A stretch of DNA of 9,154 nt from Oligoflexales bacterium (GTDB taxonomy: Bacteria > Bdellovibrionota > Oligoflexia > Oligoflexales > Oligoflexaceae), in the NCBI GenBank assembly GCA_015232735.1, contig JADFZC010000084.1, positions 1 to 9,154 of the forward strand, given 5' to 3'. This document shows, piece after piece, positions 1 to 5,575 of this stretch (its first letter is position 1; every line of letters starts with the position of its first letter). The position numbers and the translations under genes were made by a program. The notes below the pieces were generated by a model. The model was not told the origin of the DNA and did no database searches. It saw only the letters and a list, made by a program, of their open reading frames with translations.

Positions 1-1
1 A

Positions 2-32
2 AATCAGGAGAGGTTTAAAGCCTCTCCTGATT
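2..32. repeat. Perfect 12-bp inverted repeat (strong hairpin)
   Basis: Arms at 2-13 (AATCAGGAGAGG) and 21-32 (CCTCTCCTGATT) are exact reverse complements around a 7-nt loop, TTTAAAG. No T-run follows on the plus strand. On the minus strand the stem ends in ATTT at the window edge, so a terminator read leftward, or the end of an upstream transcript, are both possible. What lies to the left is not visible, so the role is open. The repeat itself is certain. Confidence 0.75.
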
Positions 33-40
33 CGACACCC

Positions 41-60
41 GGTCCTTCAGGGCCAGTTTT
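41..60 (+). terminator. Weak candidate terminator hairpin
   Basis: GGTCC (41-45) can pair with GGGCC (50-54), with one G-T wobble, around a TTCA tetraloop. The stem is followed by AG and TTTT at 57-60. The stem is only 5 bp and the T-run is short, so this is a low-confidence end for a gene lying left of the window. With the 12-bp hairpin just before it, it may insulate the toxin-antitoxin promoter from upstream transcription. Confidence 0.3.
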
Positions 61-73
61 ACGAAAAAGATGC

Positions 74-109
74 TTGACGGGAATTATTCCTTACCATATA
101 GTAAGGAAT
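74..109 (+). promoter_or_regulatory. Promoter and overlapping operator of the first toxin-antitoxin pair
   Basis: A sigma70-like promoter is visible: TTGACG (74-79), a 17-nt spacer and TATAGT (97-102). A perfect inverted repeat, ATTCCTTAC (86-94) and GTAAGGAAT (101-109), separated by 6 nt, covers the 3' half of the spacer and the -10 box. AbrB/MazE-type antitoxins usually repress their own operon through such palindromes, so this is the probable autoregulatory operator. The Shine-Dalgarno AAGGAG (122-127) sits 8 nt before the ATG at 136. Confidence 0.72.
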
Positions 110-135
110 TAAAAAAATTGTAAGGAGCATTTCAC

Positions 136-375
136 ATGGCGAAAGCTCAGGTAACTAGCAAGGGTCAAGTTACAGTGCCAAAGGAAATTCGAGATCATTT
201 GCTTATAAAAGCAGGCGATCGCATTGAGTTTGTGATTAATTCCGATGGAGTGGTGACTATTCGTCCATGCAAATATGATATTGAGGATATTCGCGGTGCG
301 TTGCATAAAAAATTCAAGGGTACCGTTTCTGTTGAGGATATGGAGGCAGCCATTAAAAGCAGGAGATCAAAATGA
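136..375 (+). CDS. vapB: AbrB/SpoVT-family antitoxin (VapB/MazE-like), first pair
   Basis: This 79-aa protein is a swapped-hairpin AbrB-type DNA-binding antitoxin. Residues 3-35 carry the family signature, an AQVTSKGQVTVPKEIRD block followed by KAGDRIEFVI. The charged C-terminal tail (about 48-79, with EDMEAAIKSRRSK) is the part that in this family wraps around and blocks the PIN toxin. The ATG at 136 has AAGGAG 8 nt upstream and follows a promoter with a palindromic operator. The stop codon overlaps the toxin start (ATGA at 372-375), so the two are translationally coupled. The length is normal for the family. The specific toxin partnership is inferred from this overlap. Whether to call it VapB or MazE is a naming matter; the PIN partner favours VapB. 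Confidence 0.9.
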   Translation: MAKAQVTSKGQVTVPKEIRDHLLIKAGDRIEFVINSDGVVTIRPCKYDIEDIRGALHKKFKGTVSVEDMEAAIKSRRSK

Positions 376-767
376 TCTCAATTGACACAAACATTCTGGT
401 CAGGTTCTTGACACAGGATGACAAGGAACAGTGCCGGAAAATTGATCGTTTTTTGGAAAAATGCCGGAAAAATAATGAGATCATATATGTGGCAGACCTC
501 GTTGTCATTGAAACCATATGGGTTCTGGAATCTGCCTATGGTTTTGGGAAAGCGGAGGTAATGGCCGCCATCGGCAGGGTACTGCTTGCTTCTTTTCTTG
601 AGTTTGAGGATTTAAGCCTCTTACTTCGGGTACAATCCTTCTATCAAAACGGCAGTGCTGATTTTTCCGATTACTATATTCAATGCAAGGCGCAAAAGGC
701 GGGTTGCATGCATCTTTTCACCTTTGACAAAGTGTTTGCGAAAAGTCCATTTTGCAAAACATTATAG
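372..767 (+). CDS. vapC: PIN-domain toxin (VapC-like ribonuclease), first pair
   Basis: This 131-aa PIN-domain protein is predicted to be a Mg2+-dependent endoribonuclease that is silenced by the upstream antitoxin. Acidic residues at the expected PIN positions are present: D5 in MISIDTNILVRFL, E47 in the VVIETIWVL helix, D97 and/or D100 in ADFSDYYI, and D119 in LFTFDKVF. The set looks complete, so the enzyme should be catalytically competent. The ATG at 372 overlaps the antitoxin stop and has AGGAG at 361-365, 6 nt upstream. Length is typical for VapC. The RNA target cannot be predicted; VapC proteins commonly cut tRNA or rRNA. It is followed by 96 nt carrying the promoter of the second pair. 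Confidence 0.9.
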   Translation: MISIDTNILVRFLTQDDKEQCRKIDRFLEKCRKNNEIIYVADLVVIETIWVLESAYGFGKAEVMAAIGRVLLASFLEFEDLSLLLRVQSFYQNGSADFSDYYIQCKAQKAGCMHLFTFDKVFAKSPFCKTL

Positions 768-812
768 ATCGACCCTAACCGAGAGGGAATAATCAAAAAT
801 ATGGGTGATCTC

Positions 813-849
813 TTGACATAAATACAATTACAATATAAATTGTAGTTAT
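813..849 (+). promoter_or_regulatory. Promoter and repeat operator of the second toxin-antitoxin pair
   Basis: A consensus -35 box, TTGACA, lies at 813-818. The -10 is less clear: TATAAA at 834-839 has a short 15-nt spacer, while TAAATT at 836-841 has 17 nt. Overlapping it is a 12-bp inverted repeat with one mismatch (818-829 and 838-849, 8-nt spacer). Within this, the hexamer TACAAT occurs twice in tandem (823-828, 829-834) and once inverted as ATTGTA (839-844). This is a probable binding site for the antitoxin encoded 15 nt downstream, and its sequence differs from the first pair's operator. AGGAGGG at 853-859 is the ribosome binding site. Confidence 0.65.
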
Positions 850-863
850 AGCCAGGAGGGCAC

Positions 864-1127
864 ATGCGGCTGAAAAAGGTCTATAAATCAAAACTTGCAG
901 CGAATGGTCAAATTGTTATCCCCAAAGAGTTGCGAGATTCCCTGGGGCTTCGCCCGGGCGATATTATAACGATTCAATCCGACGAGATTGATGGACATGT
1001 TATGCAGATCGTCATTCAACGTTCACGTGTAACCTTCACCTCTCTGGTCGGCCTATTGCCATCGACAGATAAAAGAGACTCATACTCAAAAGATTTAAAA
1101 AATCTGGACAACGAGGAAATGAAATGA
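864..1127 (+). CDS. vapB: AbrB/SpoVT-family antitoxin, second pair
   Basis: This 87-aa antitoxin has the AbrB-type fold at residues 8-40: KSKLAANGQIVIPKELRDSL followed by LRPGDIITI. The rest (about 41-87) is longer and diverges from the first antitoxin, ending in an acidic/basic tail (KDLKNLDNEEMK) likely to contact the toxin. A strong AGGAGGG lies 4 nt before the ATG at 864. The stop overlaps the toxin start by ATGA at 1124-1127. It shares only the family core with the first antitoxin, so the two pairs do not look like a recent duplication. Its expected role is to neutralise the PIN toxin encoded next and to repress its own promoter. Confidence 0.88.
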   Translation: MRLKKVYKSKLAANGQIVIPKELRDSLGLRPGDIITIQSDEIDGHVMQIVIQRSRVTFTSLVGLLPSTDKRDSYSKDLKNLDNEEMK

Positions 1128-1573
1128 TTCTTTTAGACTCGTGCTGTGTTCTTGAAATTTTGCTCGATGGCCCATCAGCACGCCATTTGTCAAAATTTCT
1201 TGACAAGGAACAGGATAAAGGTAACGTCATTCACCTCTCCCGTCTGGTAAGACTTGAGACATCGGCTGTCGCCGCTGTCAGATATAAGGAAAGACGCTTT
1301 CCAGTCTCATTGACTCTCGATGCAATTCTTGCGGCTATTGACCGTCTTCCATGCGATATGTCTGCGGATGAGTTAAGCAGGAGCTTGATTGAAGAGGCTG
1401 CACGTATCAAATCTGAGCATGCTGCCAGCATGGTTGACTGCTACTTGCTGGCATATGCTCATGAGTTCCATGCGGAGATTCTGACTGCTGATAAGGAGAT
1501 TCTCACTTATATGCAACATCGTGCAAAGTCTCGTTCTGTGGCTGGGCACTTTGCGGCGGTGCTATGGCGGTGA
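1124..1573 (+). CDS. vapC: PIN-domain toxin (VapC-like ribonuclease), second pair
   Basis: This 149-aa PIN-domain protein is a predicted RNA-cleaving toxin. It opens with MILLDSCCVLEILL, giving the first metal ligand D5. E45 sits in LVRLETSAV, D105 in the ASMVDCYLLAYAHEF helix, and D123 in the ILTADKEI strand, so all four classical PIN acidic positions are filled. The ATG at 1124 overlaps the antitoxin stop, with GAGGA at 1113-1117. It is about 18 residues longer than the first toxin and only distantly similar to it. It faces the convergent envelope operon across a 103-nt gap. The cellular RNA target is unknown. Confidence 0.88.
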   Translation: MILLDSCCVLEILLDGPSARHLSKFLDKEQDKGNVIHLSRLVRLETSAVAAVRYKERRFPVSLTLDAILAAIDRLPCDMSADELSRSLIEEAARIKSEHAASMVDCYLLAYAHEFHAEILTADKEILTYMQHRAKSRSVAGHFAAVLWR

Positions 1574-1676
1574 AAAGTATCTTGAAAATAATTTCATGCT
1601 TGAGGGGCAAGGCAGGAGAATGACTGTCGCTCTTGTAGTGGTTCCGGCAAGCGGCATGAAGAAGGCTGCCTGATTT
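1574..1676. other. Convergent intergenic gap without a clear terminator
   Basis: The second toxin (plus) and the LolA-like gene (minus) end here facing each other. Only weak structures are visible: an AT-rich 5-bp hairpin at 1583-1596 (TGAAA, 4-nt loop, TTTCA) and a 4-bp GGCA/TGCC pairing (1653-1656 with 1667-1670) followed by TTTT. Neither is convincing as an intrinsic terminator. No small ORF with a ribosome binding site was recognised. Confidence 0.4.
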
Positions 1677-2417
1677 TCATTTGGACAGCGAACTCTTGTT
1701 AAACCTTGTCTGAGGAATATCCTGATCAAATTCTATGGAATCCACCGCGATTCTGGTGCCCTTACCTTCTTTCAGCATGTCCTTGTAGATCATATTCACG
1801 GGATACCATCTTTTGCCGAACAGTTTCACCTCAGTCACGTCAGACTGTTTCAGGAGCCTTCCGCTTTTGGCATAGAGTTCGCTTTTCAGCGGAATATGCC
1901 TTTCGGCATCAACCCATAGTTTGCGGGAGGGGTATGCAACATCCTCAAACCTTGCCTGAAGTTTCATGACAAGGCACTCGCGTTCCATGTACTGGGCCTT
2001 TTCAACCACACTTGCATCGTACATTTCGCTTAGTTTTCTGTTTTCCATCATATCCTCATAGGACAGATCGGATCCCATCATCGACTGCCTCAGCATATGC
2101 CCCGCTATTTTTACGATGCGGTCCGCATCTGGATAGTATGTCCAGAGGTCGTCTTTTATCTTCAGCATCTTTATTCCCCTCTCCCTTGCCGGCTCAAGGT
2201 ATTCAGTGAAAGAATGGTCGGTCCCTTTTTTCCATGTTTTCGCCTTCATGGACCTGTCGCCGCGTTCAGACGAGATCGTCATCGTCGATACCATGACGAT
2301 GCTTTTTGAAGTGAGGTTTGTATCTATTTCTTTCAATAATTCCTGCGCCTGCTGCCCGGCGAGGGCGGGAAAATTCAAAAGCACCGTAAAAAGTCCGGCA
2401 AAAAATATTCTTCTCAT
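1677..2417 (-). CDS. LolA-like periplasmic outer-membrane lipoprotein-sorting protein
   Basis: This 246-aa protein is secreted to the periplasm: residues 1-20 form a signal peptide (MRRIFFAGLF, hydrophobic core, cleavage after ALA). The mature part matches the family usually annotated as outer membrane lipoprotein-sorting protein (LolA-like fold), with the recognisable blocks LWTYYPDADRIVKI (91-104) and SMMGSDLSYEDM (112-123). Proteins of this fold present a half-barrel that shields acyl chains. The ATG at 2415-2417 overlaps the preceding permease stop (ATGA on the minus strand), with AAGGAG 8 nt upstream, so it is the last gene of the operon. It is inferred to carry a hydrophobic cargo released by the ABC transporter toward the outer membrane. 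It is not the housekeeping LolA: family blocks and length differ, and LolA is not normally found with its own ABC genes. Confidence 0.85.
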   Translation of the reverse strand: MRRIFFAGLFTVLLNFPALAGQQAQELLKEIDTNLTSKSIVMVSTMTISSERGDRSMKAKTWKKGTDHSFTEYLEPARERGIKMLKIKDDLWTYYPDADRIVKIAGHMLRQSMMGSDLSYEDMMENRKLSEMYDASVVEKAQYMERECLVMKLQARFEDVAYPSRKLWVDAERHIPLKSELYAKSGRLLKQSDVTEVKLFGKRWYPVNMIYKDMLKEGKGTRIAVDSIEFDQDIPQTRFNKSSLSK

Positions 2418-3691
2418 ATTTCAAGCTCCTTGAAAAGCTGTGCGGTCTGTCTTCTGAAAACAGCCGATCCAGCCATTGCGGTACCGAGCTCAGTCGCGAA
2501 AATGCCCGGTATGAATCCGATCCAGAAGGTCACATGCGTTATGTTGGCTTTTATTATATTGGGTATCATGAGCGATTCGTTACTGCCAAAAAATCTGCTG
2601 ATATCGAAACCGAATCGCATGAGATAGAAGGAAGGGGCAAGTCCGACAATCGTACCTATGAAAGAGCCGGCCACGCCGACGAATAACGATTCAATGATCA
2701 GGGAAATGAACAGATGCAGCTTGTTTTCCCCTATGGCAAGCCGAAGTCCGAACTCGGAGTAGCGCCTTATGCCGTTTCTCACACCGGCGTTCCAGAAAAC
2801 AAGGGTTATTATGAAGACAAAGACCACCGTAAAAATGAGCAGGACGCTTTCCGCCATGTTCAAATAGTCGCCCATATCCCCTTCGGTAAGCGGTGCCGTC
2901 ATGACAGGGGAGAATTTGTTTCCTGGCTCCAGATATCTTGCGTTGAAAATCCTGACGATCTCTTTCGCCCGCTTTTCTTCAAAGAGCTCCTTTTTAAAAA
3001 GCCCTATTATCTCGGAAGCCGCATCATCCATTGCAAGCATCTTTTGCGCGTCTTTTAAATTGACAATAACCGTGCCACGGTCCATGGCGGCAATGCCGAA
3101 TTTGACCGTTCCCGCCACTGAGAAGTTGCCTACCGCCATCCCGCTGTCCATTCCCGAGCTGATCAGCGTCACCTTCTGCCCGAGTTTTATGCCAAGATCG
3201 TCAAAAAGTTTTTCGCTGATGAGGATCTCCCCTTTTTTTTGAGGGTAAGATCCCCGAACGATGTTTTTGTCAATCTCAAGGTTTTTGCTTTCCACGCTCT
3301 CTCTCGATGTTATGTCGAGCGCAAAACCTATGACTGGAGCCTGCCTCAACGTTTCGCCGTTTTCATCCGGAAGGTCGAGCAGGGCTCCGAATTTTATGCG
3401 CTGAAGCCATACCGTGTCCGGAAAATCGTTGTTCAGGGTCTTTATCCATTTTCCTGTCTCCGTGAGCGAAAGATCATTGGGTCTCAGGGCGTTTTTTTCG
3501 GAATATATTTTTGTCATGACCTTAAGGTGGCCCGTATCGAATCTTGCATTGGCTTCAAGCATGGAACCCAGGGCGCCGCTCAGGAATGACTGGTATATTA
3601 CGGTGATCGCGACCCCTGTCGCAACGATTATCACGGGAAAAAGGCTTCTGGACCTGTCGCGAATCAAACCTGAAAAGAGAAAACGTATCAT
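2414..3691 (-). CDS. FtsX/MacB/LolE-type ABC transporter permease (second permease)
   Basis: This 425-aa inner-membrane permease has the MacB/LolCDE topology: a first membrane helix at about 18-38, a large periplasmic domain (about 40-280), then three helices near 282-303, 327-352 and 388-408. The FtsX core motif is visible at about 305-345 (NGIRRYSEFGLRLAIGENK, then SLIIESLFVGVAGS). I chose the ATG at 3689-3691 rather than the in-frame ATG at 3766. It has GAGGGAG about 6 nt upstream, lies 2 nt after the previous gene's stop, and gives the expected N-terminus MIRFLFSGLIRDRSRS; the longer version would overlap the previous gene by 73 nt. Its C-terminus (AQLFKELEI) lacks the P-x-x-ALR ending seen in the first permease. 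The two probably form a heterodimer like LolC/LolE. Confidence 0.88.
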   Translation of the reverse strand: MIRFLFSGLIRDRSRSLFPVIIVATGVAITVIYQSFLSGALGSMLEANARFDTGHLKVMTKIYSEKNALRPNDLSLTETGKWIKTLNNDFPDTVWLQRIKFGALLDLPDENGETLRQAPVIGFALDITSRESVESKNLEIDKNIVRGSYPQKKGEILISEKLFDDLGIKLGQKVTLISSGMDSGMAVGNFSVAGTVKFGIAAMDRGTVIVNLKDAQKMLAMDDAASEIIGLFKKELFEEKRAKEIVRIFNARYLEPGNKFSPVMTAPLTEGDMGDYLNMAESVLLIFTVVFVFIITLVFWNAGVRNGIRRYSEFGLRLAIGENKLHLFISLIIESLFVGVAGSFIGTIVGLAPSFYLMRFGFDISRFFGSNESLMIPNIIKANITHVTFWIGFIPGIFATELGTAMAGSAVFRRQTAQLFKELEI

Positions 3692-3693
3692 AT

Positions 3694-4854
3694 TCAACTC
3701 CCTCTCAAGGCCTGGGTCGGCTGCAGTGATGAGATACCCTTGACCGGCAGATAGCATACCACGCATAATATGGCCATTATTATCGCGAACGTTCCTGAAA
3801 ACAGCTGCCAGCTGAACACGGGATAGATTATGTTCGCGGCCAGTCCCATTCTGTCGGTAATGCCGGGCAGGGGGATTCCGCTCCTTGACATGTATGACAG
3901 TATTGGCGTTCCAATGATCAGCCCCAGCACGCCGGCGAAAAAGCCATGCAGAAGACCTTCGACCGTGAAAAGCCCGACGATGAACCTTTGGGTCAGTCCA
4001 AGTGCCATAAGGAGTCCTATCTCCCTTCTGCGCCTGAATACGGCCAGAACCTGGGTGTCGAATATCGAGATCATTGTGACGAAAATCAATAGCGCATATA
4101 TGATCCTGCCCTGCCTGTTTTTGGCCTTGATAAAGGCTATGGTATCCTGAAGAAGCTCGTCCTGTGATTTGTATTTGAAATTTGGAACCGTTTTCGGGAC
4201 ATCTTTCGTGCCAAGGATTATGATTGAAGCCTCGTCTTTCAGCTCAAGCATCGATTCAAGGGTTGAAAGGGAGATCCACAGCTGGCCGATGTCAACCGCG
4301 GGCACGTTGGATTTGAATACATGAGCCACCGTAAAATCCCTGGCATCCATGGCACCCTTTGCCGTTTTGTAACGTATGGTGATGAGTTCCCCCTCCCTTA
4401 TGCCCAGCTGATCCGCCATTCTCCTGCCAAGAATCAGAAGATCCGACTGAGCGTGGGCCGAGAGTTTTCCGGACGGGATTCCCAGTATGTTTTGGCTTGG
4501 ATCAATCCCCTTAAGGGTGACATTCTGCATCCTGCCCTGCGGATATATCGCCGCTGTCGCGACAAGCAAGGGGGCGGCCCTGCCTTCGGCTATGAGCTCT
4601 TTCAATTCCGTCGGAACAGCCGAGTGACCCGTCTCGAAGGACAGGGGATCGAGGGCGTCGTACGAGTTCTGCCAATACTGTCCTTCACCCACCTCATCGC
4701 TGATTCTCGCCTTTTTCATGGTATCTTCCATGCCCTGGTAAAGGCCCTGGAGCATGACTATGATGACCATGGATATGCCAAGCGTCAGCGAGTTGAGCCA
4801 GGTTCTGAGTCCCGCCCCGATCAGGTTTTTTATTGCAAATTTCAGCGTCAGCAT
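3694..4854 (-). CDS. FtsX/MacB/LolC-type ABC transporter permease (first permease)
   Basis: This 386-aa inner-membrane permease has one N-terminal helix (about 20-40), a periplasmic MacB-like domain (about 42-248) and three C-terminal helices (about 250-272, 292-320, 349-370). The hallmark of FtsX-type permeases is clear: RRRREIGLLMALGLTQRFIV (274-293), followed by FTVEGLLHGFFAGVLG, and a terminal LQPTQALRGS. Such subunits couple ATP hydrolysis to mechanical movement of the periplasmic domain rather than passing substrate through a channel. The ATG at 4852-4854 is preceded by GGGGTGG and lies 12 nt after the ATPase stop. It shows little similarity to the second permease outside the FtsX core, supporting a heterodimer. 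Confidence 0.9.
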   Translation of the reverse strand: MLTLKFAIKNLIGAGLRTWLNSLTLGISMVIIVMLQGLYQGMEDTMKKARISDEVGEGQYWQNSYDALDPLSFETGHSAVPTELKELIAEGRAAPLLVATAAIYPQGRMQNVTLKGIDPSQNILGIPSGKLSAHAQSDLLILGRRMADQLGIREGELITIRYKTAKGAMDARDFTVAHVFKSNVPAVDIGQLWISLSTLESMLELKDEASIIILGTKDVPKTVPNFKYKSQDELLQDTIAFIKAKNRQGRIIYALLIFVTMISIFDTQVLAVFRRRREIGLLMALGLTQRFIVGLFTVEGLLHGFFAGVLGLIIGTPILSYMSRSGIPLPGITDRMGLAANIIYPVFSWQLFSGTFAIIMAILCVVCYLPVKGISSLQPTQALRGS

Positions 4855-4866
4855 ATTTGACCACCC

Positions 4867-5562
4867 CTATCCGTTGGCCGTATCGCCGGCAATCCGGCCG
4901 TCGACAAGCATGATCCTTCGTTTCAGGTATCCTATCACCTTCTCGTCGTGTGTGGAAAAAAGAAATGTCGTTTGAAGGCTTTCTGAGATATTTTTCATGG
5001 TTTTGAGAATGAGATGGGAATTCTCCGCGTCGAGATTTGCCGTCGGTTCGTCGGCAAGGACGATATTTGGATTTTTGACTATTGCGCGTGCTATCGCCAC
5101 CCTCTGGCATTGTCCTCCGGATAATTGTGCCGGTCTGCTGTTTTTTCGGTCTGCTAGTCCCACCCAGTCGAGGGCCTCCATTACGGCCTTTTTCCTTCTG
5201 GCCGGGCTTTCCTTCAGAATGAGAAGGGGAAATTCGACGTTTTCATAAACATTGTATACCGGAAGAAGCTGGTATGACTGGAATACAAAGCCGATATCGC
5301 GCGAGCGCAGTCTCGCCGAATCGATTCCGCTCAGGTTTTTTGTATTTTGACTGTTGACAAACACGTCGCCTGCCGAAGGCTGATCGAGAGCGCCTATCAG
5401 GTTGAGAAGCGTCGTCTTTCCGGAACCGCTCGGACCTATCAGGCCTGCGAATTCGCCTTTGCTCAGCTTGAGGGTGACATTTTTCAGTGCATAAAATTTT
5501 TCCCCCGCCATCGGGTAGATCTTGTCAACATTTTTGGCGTGTATTATAAAGTTGTCCTGCAT
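4867..5562 (-). CDS. ABC transporter ATP-binding protein, LolD/MacB type
   Basis: This 231-aa protein is a complete nucleotide-binding domain. It has Walker A GPSGSGKT (43-50), a Q-loop at Q95 (FVFQSYQLLP), signature LSGGQ (147-151), Walker B IVLADE with E172, a D-loop at NLD (176-178) and the switch H205 (STHDEKV). The sequence NVYENVEFPLL after the Q-loop is typical of the LolD/MacB/FtsE group, which serves FtsX-type permeases. One small oddity is that the signature continues C-QRVAIARA, with Cys152 where most relatives have Gln. It should hydrolyse ATP at the cytoplasmic face of the two permeases encoded next. The ATG at 5562 lies 13 nt after the barrel gene's stop; AGGAG is about 10 nt upstream. 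Confidence 0.94.
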   Translation of the reverse strand: MQDNFIIHAKNVDKIYPMAGEKFYALKNVTLKLSKGEFAGLIGPSGSGKTTLLNLIGALDQPSAGDVFVNSQNTKNLSGIDSARLRSRDIGFVFQSYQLLPVYNVYENVEFPLLILKESPARRKKAVMEALDWVGLADRKNSRPAQLSGGQCQRVAIARAIVKNPNIVLADEPTANLDAENSHLILKTMKNISESLQTTFLFSTHDEKVIGYLKRRIMLVDGRIAGDTANG

Positions 5563-5575
5563 TGCCTTGATGCTC

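Noticed and set aside
20..56. TTCGACA-containing stretch resembling the T-arm of a tRNA or tmRNA
   Set aside because: The flanking bases do not form a 5-bp T stem, and no acceptor stem or CCA end fits; the pairing is better explained by the two hairpins.
773..787. CCCT/AGGG hairpin between the two toxin-antitoxin pairs as a terminator
   Set aside because: Only 4 bp with a 7-nt loop and no T-run; read-through from the first pair into the second cannot be excluded.
3692..3766. N-terminal extension of the second permease to the ATG at 3766
   Set aside because: It overlaps the preceding permease gene and adds 25 residues unlike the family; the ATG at 3691 has a good ribosome site and the expected N-terminus.
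4321..4860. 179-residue plus-strand open frame opposite the first permease
   Set aside because: It is antisense to a strongly conserved FtsX-type gene, with no ribosome site and no domain recognisable.
4694..5110. 138-residue minus-strand open frame across the ATPase/permease junction
   Set aside because: It is out of frame with two clearly conserved genes, is rich in Arg/Gly/His, and has no recognisable motif; it is a shadow frame.
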